Shown here: positions 42,919 through 51,553 of the stretch, in pieces
Layout: each line of letters begins with the position of its first letter
Numbering within the stretch: position 1 is the first letter of the stretch
Source: Sulfitobacter maritimus
GTDB lineage: Bacteria; Pseudomonadota; Alphaproteobacteria; Rhodobacterales; Rhodobacteraceae
Direction of reading: 5' to 3'
Assembly: GCF_013346665.1 (NCBI RefSeq)
Contig: NZ_JABVBB010000032.1
Location: 62,001 to 126,000 of the forward strand
DNA: 64,000 bases
Notes under the pieces: model-generated
Told to the model about the DNA's origin: nothing
What the model saw: the letters and a program-made list of their open reading frames with translations, nothing else
The model's database searches: none
Program-made: the position numbers and the translations under genes

Positions 42919-42995
42919 ATTTCAATCCACGTGCCCGAAGGCACGAAAGTTCGTCGTTCAAGCGCATTTTAATCCACGTGCCCGAAGTCACGAAT
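42919..42995 (-). CRISPR. Two-copy CRISPR-like relic, type I-C-like repeats
   Basis: Repeat 1 (42919-42948) and repeat 2 (42966-42995) are 30 bp with three mismatches. On the minus strand each ends CACGTGGATTGAAAT or CACGTGGATTAAAAT, the characteristic 3' end of type I-C repeats, and each carries the stem CGTGCC-TTCG-GGCACG (imperfect in repeat 2). The intervening sequence is only 17 bp, not the normal 34-36, so a spacer has been truncated. No cas gene lies in the window. A terminator lies downstream in the expected direction. Confidence 0.5.
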
Positions 42996-43335
42996 TTGAC
43001 CTTCACAACCTGTTGCCGCTCCAGTCGATAAGAAACTACGTCTTAGGATCTCACGCTTCAAGAGCCGCCACGATTTTTTTTAGAAAACTGCTCTGAGCCG
43101 CTCGAAGATGCGCCCCGACGGTAGGTTAGTCTATCAGCTGGCGACCAGAGGTGTTTGGAACCAAGGCAGAGGCGTCGTTCTGATCATGGCGCACCACTCC
43201 CTTGACACCCGATGTGCCAAAAGTGGACTGCATGGCCTTGACGGGGCGCCTACCAAAAAGATGAGCGCCAAGGGAAATCGTCCCCGGTCTGACAATCCTC
43301 AGCCCCCCCCCCACCGACCCGCAACAGCACGCCCC

Positions 43336-43683
43336 TCAGCGTGCAATGCGCATTGCGTCCCGCTCTGTTCCCCTAGCGATCTGATCGCGATACCAGTTGG
43401 GCTGCCGCCCCTTACCGGTCCATGTCTGTCTGGTATTTTCCGGGTTGGCAAAAACCGGCTTTGAAGGCTTTCTTGCCGTCTTTTTCTTCTGTTTCGGTTT
43501 TGCACCTTCCGCTTCAGATATGTCGTCCAAAGAGAACCCATACTCAGCAACAGCTCGAGCAGCTGCTTTTTTCGCTTCTCGATGATCTCGCGCCGTAGCC
43601 GCGGCCAAAGCCTTTTTTACGTCTTTCAAGAGCTTTTCCAGCTCCTTGCGTGACATTGTTTTCAGTTCATCTTTTGCAAACAT
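43336..43683 (-). CDS. H-NS family nucleoid protein (HvrA/Spb-like)
   Basis: A 115-aa H-NS-type protein. The N-terminal half is a lysine-rich coiled-coil oligomerisation helix (MSRKELEKLLKDVKKALAAAT), a basic linker (KPKQKKKTARKPSKP) follows, and the C-terminal DNA-binding loop reads NPENTRQTWTGKGRQPNWY, the alphaproteobacterial form of the H-NS TWTGxGRxPxW motif. It binds AT-rich minor grooves and silences acquired DNA; a copy in this accessory, AT-richer stretch may act on the island itself. The start ATG 43683 has a GGGGAAAC leader. Stand-alone gene. Confidence 0.85.
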   Translation of the reverse strand: MFAKDELKTMSRKELEKLLKDVKKALAAATARDHREAKKAAARAVAEYGFSLDDISEAEGAKPKQKKKTARKPSKPVFANPENTRQTWTGKGRQPNWYRDQIARGTERDAMRIAR

Positions 43684-43975
43684 GTAAGTTTCCCCATTTT
43701 CGGTGTGCTGGCGCGATCAGTCAGAGCGCTTGTCAAACATTCTATCCAACCCAGCAACACCGTGTAATGATAAAGGCTTAGAGCGCCCATAACATCTTGT
43801 GGTTGTGAATTACCTAAACGCCAAAGAGATGACTAATATCAATATGTAGCTTGGGCGTATCTTAGAGGCGGTATTATTCTGCTCTATAAGGGCCATAGTA
43901 GATATATATTGACTTGGAAAATGAGACAGATGACTCTGATATTTACAGCTCACCTTGGTCGAAGGAGTCTTTTTT

Positions 43976-44458
43976 ATGTTCCGCCAGAATGCATGGCTTG
44001 CTCGTATTTTCCTAGCCGCTTTGCCAGTCAGCGCTATGGCTGACCCTTTGCCGCCGGGCGCCAGAACCCCCGCGCCTCAGCAAATCATGGCCGCCTATAT
44101 GGGAAAAACGGCGATATGGACGGAAAATTGCGAAGGGGGCATCTATTTTGGCCCCAATAATCAAGCGCGGGCTTGGTGCGCTCAAAACAACACAAGCTTA
44201 GGGGCGGGAAAGTGGAGCGTCGATGCCTATGGACGCATGTGTCACGAACTCACATGGTACTGGCCGAACAACGGGCGAGCGGGCCGCTCCGCCGGCGAAA
44301 GCAGCTGTATTCAGCATGTCGTAGACCGCTTTGACCGTGTTTGGCGCAACTATCCTGGGCAAACCGATTGGTGGCCTGTCAAAGGCGATCCGAACTTGGT
44401 CCGCGGCTATACGTTCAGAGACGAGATCAGTGCAACGCAGAGAAAGCTCGGCATATGA
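43976..44458 (+). CDS. Periplasmic DUF995 protein
   Basis: A 160-aa secreted protein with a Sec signal (FRQNAWLARIFLAALPVSAMA, cleavage near 22). The mature part starts DPLPPGARTPAPQQIMAAYMGKTA and matches DUF995, a family found in alphaproteobacteria beside exopolysaccharide genes. Four cysteines (in ENCEGG, AWCAQ, MCHEL and SSCIQ) could form two disulfides. GAAGGAG lies eight bases before the ATG at 43976; the frame is open to 43955. Function unknown. It stands 690 bp upstream of the deacetylase/synthase operon. Confidence 0.72.
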   Translation: MFRQNAWLARIFLAALPVSAMADPLPPGARTPAPQQIMAAYMGKTAIWTENCEGGIYFGPNNQARAWCAQNNTSLGAGKWSVDAYGRMCHELTWYWPNNGRAGRSAGESSCIQHVVDRFDRVWRNYPGQTDWWPVKGDPNLVRGYTFRDEISATQRKLGI

Positions 44459-44677
44459 AGCTCTCTCGTATACTTCGGGTCAAATGCCAACTTGGATAAG
44501 ATGACCCGGCAAAAAGCTGATGACCCTGCTGGCATCATGCAAGCTTCCATTCCTTCAAAGCGTCCATATCGAAAATTGGGCATGAGGCACGGATTTTCAT
44601 CCGCCCTTATGCGCGTGGAAAACGCTTGGGGGGGGAAAGACCGCGCATTAGAATGATCTGATTGAAGCTAATATATG

Positions 44678-44705
44678 AACGGCTACAGCCGAAGCTGTAG
44701 CCGTT
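44678..44705. promoter_or_regulatory. Perfect hairpin, CGAA tetraloop
   Basis: AACGGCTACAGC-CGAA-GCTGTAGCCGTT: a 12-bp stem with no T-run on either side. It could be a relic of a terminator, an operator or part of a small RNA. Confidence 0.5.
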
Positions 44706-44887
44706 ACTGGGACGGCCAAGGGCTGTAGGATCCAAGGCCGCGTTTCAAAATGTTCGGCGGCAGGGAACTTGTCAATGATTCTCCATCTTCCGCGAATCAA
44801 CTTGGCTGGCGCCTCTCTCCTTCATCACCAGTCCACTCCAAAGTGAGCCAACGTTTTCCGAGAAGAAACAGTAGCACAATCTTAGAT

Positions 44888-44917
44888 TGCAAATTGGGCC
44901 TAAATTGTGCAATTGGG
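44888..44917. promoter_or_regulatory. Direct repeats TGCAAATTGGG/TGCAATTGGG
   Basis: Two near-identical 10-11-bp boxes start 20 bp apart, i.e. on the same face of the helix. They lie about 230 bp before the GH18-NodB-GT2 gene and may be activator sites. Confidence 0.35.
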
Positions 44918-45145
44918 TGACTTGTTCCTGCCTCAATTTATACTGGTAGCTGCATAGATGTTGCGGCTACGCGGGCCATTCGGTCCGGAACCCCCAGTCG
45001 CCTACCAGTGATATTTGAGTGATCCATCCAGGCCCGACGGCCCCATTCCAACAGGAGCGGGATCAGCTCCTTAGGCAGGTCGCTCCTCATTGGAAGGCTT
45101 CATTCGGTTCTTTGCCTCACGCGCTTCTATGCGGGGGAGCGGAAG

Positions 45146-48100
45146 ATGCGAATGTTCAAATCAAGCCATTGGAAAGAACCAGCCAAGAAGAGCGCAAAGA
45201 GGCAGCGTGGATACCATGAGCCTCGCATCAACCGAGGTCTGGCTGACCGCGTTTTTCTGGATCCCAGCCGCAAGAGAAAATCTCGCGTTCTCCTATCCGC
45301 CAGCACAGTTGCGATTGGGGTAGTTGCTTGGCTGATGCTCTTTGCCATGACCGTGGGCTCGGATGGGGGGCTGGAAGCCGCTTTGCCCGAACCCATCGGC
45401 GCGTTGAAAGGACGCACCACGGCATCAGACCCCCGTGCCTTTTCCTTGCGCCAAACAGATCAGAACCCCAATCTTGCGCCGATCGATCTTCACGCTCAGC
45501 AGGAAGCGCAGAAGTACCAGTGCTCTACAACTGGTAAGGAAGAAGGGTCACCTTCAGCGCCCAATCAAACGCAGAAAGTATTTGCAGTTGTACCTGCCGA
45601 CCTTCCTTGGGCAGCCAAGTCCCTCGACGAAAGCTGTGGTACTCTCCATGTGGTTCTGCCCACATGGTTTCATCTGACAACCACAAAGGGCAGGGTCGAA
45701 GTGCGCGGCGTCACTGAAGAAACCCGCGATTCTCTGTGGGAATATGCGGCTCAGAACCCGTCCCTGAAAGTGATGCCCATACTTCAGATCGATCCGGCGA
45801 CTTCGCGGCTTCTGACCACTGAGGGTGGACCTGAGACGGTCACAACAGCGCTTGGGAATTTTTTCAGCCTACAGCCAGCAGAAAACCCTGTGGAGGGTTT
45901 CTGCCTAGATGCAAGGCCGCTTACCTCTCTGCGAGAGAATGTATTCAGCACGCTCAGCCGCCAAGTCACCACAGACTTGAACGAACGAGAGCTGGCATCC
46001 TGCGTGAAGCTGCCCAGTAGTGCGTCCGATAGCCTGCTGGTCATTGCCAACCGCTTTTTTGATACCGTGATCGTTAATGGCTATCAGGAGTATTGGCTCG
46101 GATCTGCGCCCCAGCCCCTTGCCGACAAACATTGGTTTGATCGCCATATCGCATCGCTTCAAAGACACGTCGCGCCCGGCAAGCTTGTTATTGAGCTTGG
46201 CACGCATGCTGTCGATTGGATCTCTGGGCGCCCGCGCCCAGAGATCCAATCCTTCGCCAAGATAATGACTGCGCTTGCTGATCAAGAGAAGCAGCCGGAG
46301 TTTGCCGCTGCAGTAGGTAATACGCGCGCGAGCTATGTAGACGGCCAAGGCCGCCAGCACCGGACGTGGATGCTGGAGGCCGCTTCTGCGCATAACCAAA
46401 TTCTGAACTTGCAGGACCGTGGGGTAACCGCATTTGGTCTTAGCGGGCTAGGCTATGAAGATCCGGGAATATGGGCGGTCATCGACCAAACCACACGAGG
46501 GCGCGGCCTTGAGCGCGAGAGCCTCCAAAATATCGTTTTGTCGAACTACGTGGAGCTTCTGGGGGACGGGCCCTTTGTGGCACCGGTCTCGATGCCCCAA
46601 GTGGGAAAGCGCCTGATAGAATTCACCGATACCGGCAAGATTTCGGCGGTCTCCTATGAGGCGCTTCCGCGAGCCAGTATCGTTCAACTCTATGGGGGAG
46701 GGGCGCCCAACCAAGTTGTTCTGACTTTTGATGATGGGCCGCATCCAAAGCATACACCCGCCGCCCTGGACATTTTGAAAGAGACCCAGACGCCGGGATC
46801 TTTCTTCGTTCTGGGCAACAGCGCAGTAGCTGCGCCGGATTTGGTTACGCGCATTCTGACAGAGGGGCATGAACTGGGCTCTCACACTTACTCACACCCG
46901 AACATGGGAAAGGTCTCGGCAGCCCGCGCGAAGGTAGAGATCAACTCTACACAGCTGCTGCTCAACGGCATAACAGGCAAAAACATGCGGCTTTACCGTG
47001 AGCCTTACATGCGCAGCGGAGGGCCGATAACCTCCAAAGAAGTCGCTTCTCTCATGCCTTTGGAGAAAGCAGGATACATTATCGCGGGCATGGATATCGT
47101 CCCCCGCGATTGGATCACGCAAACTGCCGATGAGCTTGCCGATGAGATCATCCGACAGGTGGAGATCAATGCCGGCGGTGTTGTTCTGTTGCATGACGGA
47201 GGAGGGGACCAAAGCCAGACCGTGGCGGCCCTACCGCGGGTGATCTCCGAACTCCGCGAACAGGGATATACATTCACCACTTTGGGAGAGCTCTTGGGTG
47301 CGCCGCCGGACCTGCTCATGCCCGAAGGGAGTCGCGTAACATCGACCTTCGGCAACATGTCTTTTCTGGCGATCGGAAGCAGTTGGTCTCTTCTAAAAAT
47401 CGCGTTCTGGTCTGTCTTCGCCATCGGGATTTTCCGCTCGGTGGGTCTTTTGCTGCTGGCCACAAAGCGCAAACGCCATGTTACGTCTCCGACAAAAGAC
47501 ACGCCTTCCGTCACGATTGTCATACCTGCATACAACGAAGGGAAGGTCATCGAAAAATGTATCCGGGAGGCCCTCTACTCCGACTACCCCGACTTCGACA
47601 TTATCGTTGTAGATGATGGTTCGACCGACAACACTTACGAGAAGGCGATCAGTTTCGCGCATCATCCGCTCGTGACCGTTCTGAGACAGCCCAATCGGGG
47701 CAAAGCCGCCGCGCTCAACGCAGCACTCAATGAATCCCAATGCGAGGTTTTGATCTGCATTGACGCGGATTCACAGATCGCACCTGATGCCGTCGGGCTG
47801 TTGGCAACCCATTTCGATGACCCTCAAGTGGGCGCTGTGGCCGGACGGGTCGTGGTCGGCAACCGCGGCAATCTCCTCACGCGCCTGCAGGCACTGGAGT
47901 ATATCACGGCGCAAGCTGTCGAGCGCCGCGCCAAGGAATATCTCAATGCCATCACGGTTGTGCCCGGAGCGATTGGTGCATGGCGCGCCACGGCACTTAT
48001 GGAAGCTGGCATTTTTTCTACCGAAACGCTGACCGAAGATGCCGATATGACAATGGCAATGCTGCGATCAGATTATCAGGTCATTTATGAAGACCGCGCT

Positions 48101-48619
48101 GTGGCCCTTACGGAAGCCCCCACACCCCTCAGGGCTTTGATGACCCAACGTCTGCGTTGGTCCCTGGGCATGATGCAGGCGGGTTGGAAACACCTAGGTG
48201 CCATAGGAGAACGCCGCAGCTTGGGTCTCGTGGCGCTTCCGGATTTGGCGATCTTCGGCTACCTGATGCCCTTCATCGCACCTCTGGCAGACCTGTTTCT
48301 CATACTTCTCCTTGTAGAGTTTTTCATGACCTTTGGAGCCACAGAACAGGATTACGCAGATCTTCTGACCAACCCATTGCTGATTGCATATCTTGCTTTG
48401 CCAGCGCTGGAAATTTTGAGCGCCGTTATCGCGTTTCGGTTCGACCCCAAGGAAGACCGAAGCTTGCTGCTTTTGCTCCCCTTGCAACGCGTTTATTATC
48501 GTCAGGTTCTCTATATTTGCGTGATCCAAGCCGTCTGGCGGGCGGCAACAGGATCCTTGGCCTCTTGGGGCCGCATGACCCGTGTGGGATACAGATTTGA
48601 GCAGGCGAAGCTGACGTGA
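45146..48619 (+). CDS. GH18-like / NodB deacetylase / GT2 synthase fusion
   Basis: A 1157-aa membrane protein joining three activities. After a basic N-terminus a transmembrane helix (about 52-73) leads outside to a GH18-like region (about 105-500, e.g. VIVNGYQEYWLGSAPQPL and GVTAFGLSGLGYEDPG). A NodB polysaccharide deacetylase follows (TFDDGPHP 527-534; GHELGSHTYSHPN near 574; HDG near 680). After another transmembrane helix comes a GT2 synthase (SVTIVIPAYNE 788, DDGSTDNT 818, EDADMT near 958, QRLRW 1001) and C-terminal helices. The design suits synthesis and deacetylation of a poly-N-acetylhexosamine-type polymer at the inner membrane. GGGGGAG precedes the ATG. Overlaps the DUF3131 gene. 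Confidence 0.85.
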   Translation: MRMFKSSHWKEPAKKSAKRQRGYHEPRINRGLADRVFLDPSRKRKSRVLLSASTVAIGVVAWLMLFAMTVGSDGGLEAALPEPIGALKGRTTASDPRAFSLRQTDQNPNLAPIDLHAQQEAQKYQCSTTGKEEGSPSAPNQTQKVFAVVPADLPWAAKSLDESCGTLHVVLPTWFHLTTTKGRVEVRGVTEETRDSLWEYAAQNPSLKVMPILQIDPATSRLLTTEGGPETVTTALGNFFSLQPAENPVEGFCLDARPLTSLRENVFSTLSRQVTTDLNERELASCVKLPSSASDSLLVIANRFFDTVIVNGYQEYWLGSAPQPLADKHWFDRHIASLQRHVAPGKLVIELGTHAVDWISGRPRPEIQSFAKIMTALADQEKQPEFAAAVGNTRASYVDGQGRQHRTWMLEAASAHNQILNLQDRGVTAFGLSGLGYEDPGIWAVIDQTTRGRGLERESLQNIVLSNYVELLGDGPFVAPVSMPQVGKRLIEFTDTGKISAVSYEALPRASIVQLYGGGAPNQVVLTFDDGPHPKHTPAALDILKETQTPGSFFVLGNSAVAAPDLVTRILTEGHELGSHTYSHPNMGKVSAARAKVEINSTQLLLNGITGKNMRLYREPYMRSGGPITSKEVASLMPLEKAGYIIAGMDIVPRDWITQTADELADEIIRQVEINAGGVVLLHDGGGDQSQTVAALPRVISELREQGYTFTTLGELLGAPPDLLMPEGSRVTSTFGNMSFLAIGSSWSLLKIAFWSVFAIGIFRSVGLLLLATKRKRHVTSPTKDTPSVTIVIPAYNEGKVIEKCIREALYSDYPDFDIIVVDDGSTDNTYEKAISFAHHPLVTVLRQPNRGKAAALNAALNESQCEVLICIDADSQIAPDAVGLLATHFDDPQVGAVAGRVVVGNRGNLLTRLQALEYITAQAVERRAKEYLNAITVVPGAIGAWRATALMEAGIFSTETLTEDADMTMAMLRSDYQVIYEDRAVALTEAPTPLRALMTQRLRWSLGMMQAGWKHLGAIGERRSLGLVALPDLAIFGYLMPFIAPLADLFLILLLVEFFMTFGATEQDYADLLTNPLLIAYLALPALEILSAVIAFRFDPKEDRSLLLLLPLQRVYYRQVLYICVIQAVWRAATGSLASWGRMTRVGYRFEQAKLT

Positions 48620-51156
48620 TCGCGCGACGAACATTCCTCAAGTGGGGCACAGCCGCTCCCATCGCTTTGGCTTTCCCAACAACTGGAGTCGCATCCAGTA
48701 CGACGGTTCAAAATACACTTGTCGTGCTAGATGACCTGTCCCCGGGCACTGATCTCGCCCGAACCGCCATTGTTCTCGACGCACTGATGCGCAAAGGCCT
48801 GCCAGTGACCTGTGTGGTCGATCCGACACTTTTGGGGCAGAGCGCGCTGGAGACCGCCAACAGCACGCTATCAGCCGCGCTTCGGGGGCACCTTGAACGC
48901 ACTCCTGGTCTGATCGAAGTTGTACCGCTTGTCCCAAACCTTGGACGCATGACGCCGTATTTTCAGGCCCGTGCAGCCTATGAGGCGGGGCGCTCGTTGC
49001 AGGAGGCTCTAGGTGGTAGCCTAGCAGGGGAACCCTTTGGGGCGGCTAGTCAAACCATTGCCTGCAACCTGGTCGATAGCCCCCTTGCGCCATCGGGCGT
49101 GCGGGCGGCGGGCATCCGAAATGTCCTAATGCGCCCTCCCAGGAGCACGGAGGTCAGACCTGAGGCTTGGAAAGACGGCGTGGCCAGAATGGTGGGCGGC
49201 CAAAGAGTGCAGCTACAGCAGGCGTCTAACCTCTACAGTCTTTCTCAGCCTCAATCTGTGGAACGCGTATACTATTTGTCTGCACGGGACTTCTCGGCAA
49301 TTCCCATGGCGGCCCTTGAGGCGGCCGCCACAGCATTCGCATCACAAGCGCTCAGCCAAACGGGAGATCACTGGGTCAGCCCAATCCTTGCCTCCGACAT
49401 CCAGTTCCGCGACGCCTACGCCTACCGACGAAACGTCGGGCTGCATTTTGTCCTGCCCCAAAATATCCGCGACCCAGACCGCAAAGTCCTAGCGACCTTT
49501 CGACAAGAGCTCATGGCTGAAGGAAAGCCCTCGAGCTTTGGCTTTGAGACCTCTTCAAGTCCTGCCGCCGGCTACTGGATCACTTTGCAAGAAACCTCCT
49601 CTTCAAGCGACCCTATCGACATCTTCAGACATACGCAGAAAACACCACCCACTCCCCCAAGCTCCGCTCCTGAGGGGGGCTACGGGATTGGCATAAAACT
49701 TGGGACCGCTCGTGAAGCCGGATTGACTGCGCAGAACATCCTGAACTTACCAGCAATCCCCATCCAAGATGCCCGCGACCTAAGAACCCCCTTAGGAGCA
49801 GCGGCCGGTACAGGGGACTGCGTTCTCGTCATTTCAGCAGATCTTGTGCAAAACCGAGCCCATCGGATTGCGCTGAAAAATGCCCTTGGTGAGATTGAGA
49901 CGGATGGGATCTCCAATTTTGTGGCGCTTCCGGCCTATGTCAGGCGTATCGTGCCAACCGGCCCTTACATCACCCATCACCGCAGAACCCAGTCCTTCAA
50001 TCTGCAAGTCACTGAAGCTTCGGGACAGCGAAGTGAGGAAGCACGCGCACAATTGCTGGCGGATGCCAAGGTGGCCTGGTCTTATTTCGAGAAATGGACC
50101 AACCCCCAAACTGGTCTTTGCCCTGCCACAGCGAGTTTTGCCCCTGGTCAGCGCAGGCTCCATGAGGCGGTCACGATGTGGGATGTAGGAAGCCACATCT
50201 TCGCGTTGATGGCTGCCGTCGACTTGGGCCTGATCACGCCCAAGAAGTTCCAAAGATCTATCAGGCGTATCCTGCCCAATCTGGCGGGGCGCCGCTCCCA
50301 AGGCCGACTTTTACCCCAAGGCTGGATCGCCACAGATAAGATCAAATGGGGAAATCGCAACTTTGATGGCTGTGATGCAGGCCGTCTCTTATCCGCTTTG
50401 TACAACCTCGAGATCCATCCCCTAGTGAAGGATCGCGCAGCATCGACGGTGGAGAGATGGGACCTACGGGACATCGTAAAAGATGGCATTGTCTACTCCG
50501 TCGAAAACGGCCAATTGGAAACCACCTTCCGATCACATTGCGCGCATTATGCCGCTTGGGCGTTTCGAACCTGGGGCATCGAAGTAAAATCACCCTATGA
50601 GGTTTTTCAGGGCCGAAGCCCCTCCGATGGTCAGATGGCACTGCTCGAAGTTTGTGGGCATATTGGCCCCCTTGGCGCGGAGCCCCTTCTAACGGAAGCG
50701 CTTGAGTTCGGTATGTCGCCGGAGTCGGCTTATCTCGCGGATGTGCTCTTTGCCGCTCAGCTCGACGAGTATAGAGAAACCGGACGGATGATCGCTGTGT
50801 CTGAGACACCGATCAACAGTGACCCCTGGTTTGTCTATCAAGGTCTTCAATTCGATGTCGCCGAAAGGGTTTGGGCCACCGACACCGTAGCCGGTTTGGA
50901 TGCACATCGAACCGAAGAATTTCGAGAAGAGCACCTTTCGATCAGCTCTAAAGCAGCCTATCTGTGGGCATCTTACAGGGACCACCCATTCTGCGACAAG
51001 TTGCTATCCTTGGTGCGCGATAAGTCCAAAACGCCTTATGGCTTTGCTTCCAGCATCAATCAAAGAACAGGGGCTGCCAGCAAGACATATAGCGATATCA
51101 ACACCAATGCCATCATCCTTCAATCCATCGCAGCGATGCTGAAGGCCGAGGCCTGA
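48616..51156 (+). CDS. DUF3131 protein, probable periplasmic glycan enzyme
   Basis: An 846-aa exported protein. The N-terminus (IARRTFLKWGTAAPIALAFP) has a twin-arginine-like RRTFLK followed by a hydrophobic core. The first ~390 residues look like a polysaccharide-deacetylase-like/unknown lobe (VVLDDLSPGTDLARTAIVLDAL). Residues 475-840 are DUF3131, a glucoamylase-like alpha/alpha toroid: AWSYFEKWTNPQTGL, MWDVGSHIFALMAAVDLG, and DAGRLLSALYNLE. DUF3131 enzymes are usually found with the synthases they serve, here encoded immediately upstream (four-base overlap). GTG start. It probably trims or binds the polymer outside the membrane. Activity is inferred. Confidence 0.75.
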   Translation: MIARRTFLKWGTAAPIALAFPTTGVASSTTVQNTLVVLDDLSPGTDLARTAIVLDALMRKGLPVTCVVDPTLLGQSALETANSTLSAALRGHLERTPGLIEVVPLVPNLGRMTPYFQARAAYEAGRSLQEALGGSLAGEPFGAASQTIACNLVDSPLAPSGVRAAGIRNVLMRPPRSTEVRPEAWKDGVARMVGGQRVQLQQASNLYSLSQPQSVERVYYLSARDFSAIPMAALEAAATAFASQALSQTGDHWVSPILASDIQFRDAYAYRRNVGLHFVLPQNIRDPDRKVLATFRQELMAEGKPSSFGFETSSSPAAGYWITLQETSSSSDPIDIFRHTQKTPPTPPSSAPEGGYGIGIKLGTAREAGLTAQNILNLPAIPIQDARDLRTPLGAAAGTGDCVLVISADLVQNRAHRIALKNALGEIETDGISNFVALPAYVRRIVPTGPYITHHRRTQSFNLQVTEASGQRSEEARAQLLADAKVAWSYFEKWTNPQTGLCPATASFAPGQRRLHEAVTMWDVGSHIFALMAAVDLGLITPKKFQRSIRRILPNLAGRRSQGRLLPQGWIATDKIKWGNRNFDGCDAGRLLSALYNLEIHPLVKDRAASTVERWDLRDIVKDGIVYSVENGQLETTFRSHCAHYAAWAFRTWGIEVKSPYEVFQGRSPSDGQMALLEVCGHIGPLGAEPLLTEALEFGMSPESAYLADVLFAAQLDEYRETGRMIAVSETPINSDPWFVYQGLQFDVAERVWATDTVAGLDAHRTEEFREEHLSISSKAAYLWASYRDHPFCDKLLSLVRDKSKTPYGFASSINQRTGAASKTYSDINTNAIILQSIAAMLKAEA

Positions 51157-51233
51157 CCCGAACACCGAAACAAAACTGCTGCAAGCTGAACCATCAAAAT
51201 TCGCATACTGTGTTCCTTCAGCGGCCTGCTGAA

Positions 51234-51329
51234 CAGTGTCCGACTGTCCCGCACGGATCTCGCTTCGCTATGCGAAGGCTCCGCTTAGCCTGCGCCACCC
51301 GCGGAGTGACGCCAACTGTTGGGACACTG
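51234..51329. repeat. 96-bp MITE-like repeat, copy 1
   Basis: Bounded by CAGTGTCC (51234-51241) and its inverse GGACACTG (51322-51329). The middle contains the hairpin CTTCGC-TAT-GCGAAG. A related, end-degenerate copy lies at 58671-58760. The rest of 51157-51553 holds no gene that I see. Confidence 0.6.
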
Positions 51330-51553
51330 CTCACAATATTACGCCACACATTAAAGGTTGAGAGCAGGTCGACATCAAGACTATAGCCCGCAAAAGCAAA
51401 AATCGTTGGAAGGGCATGACGCCGAGCGCGCCTCTAGGCCATCTCAAGGCCAAACACGACGCCAGCGGGGCAGGCCATCCTGCCGCACCTGTTTGGAAGT
51501 TTCTGTCGAGGTCCTTCGGGAAAAAGGCCTAATACTGCTTATGGAGCCCCATC

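Larger units (their letters stand above)
42577..43335. other. Gene-poor region between helicase and H-NS genes
   Basis: AT-richer stretch with a minus-strand terminator (42817-42851) and a CRISPR-like relic (42919-42995). A minus-strand frame at 43126-43314 (about 62 codons, ending PNTSGRQLID) looks faintly coding but has no recognisable family, so it is not called. Confidence 0.4.
44459..45145. other. Intergenic, about 690 bp, upstream of the deacetylase operon
   Basis: No gene is seen. It holds a perfect hairpin (44678-44705) and a pair of direct repeats (44888-44917), described separately. Promoters for the 45146 gene are probably here. Confidence 0.4.

Noticed and set aside
42919-42995. 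A functional CRISPR array
   Set aside because: Only two diverged repeats with a 17-bp gap and no cas genes; recorded as a relic instead.
43126-43314. A 62-codon minus-strand frame upstream of the H-NS gene's end
   Set aside because: It looks weakly protein-like but has no ribosome site or family; left as an unnamed note in the gap entry.
43955-43976. Upstream start for the DUF995 gene (ATG/GTG at 43955)
   Set aside because: The ATG at 43976 has GAAGGAG at an ideal distance and starts a normal signal peptide.
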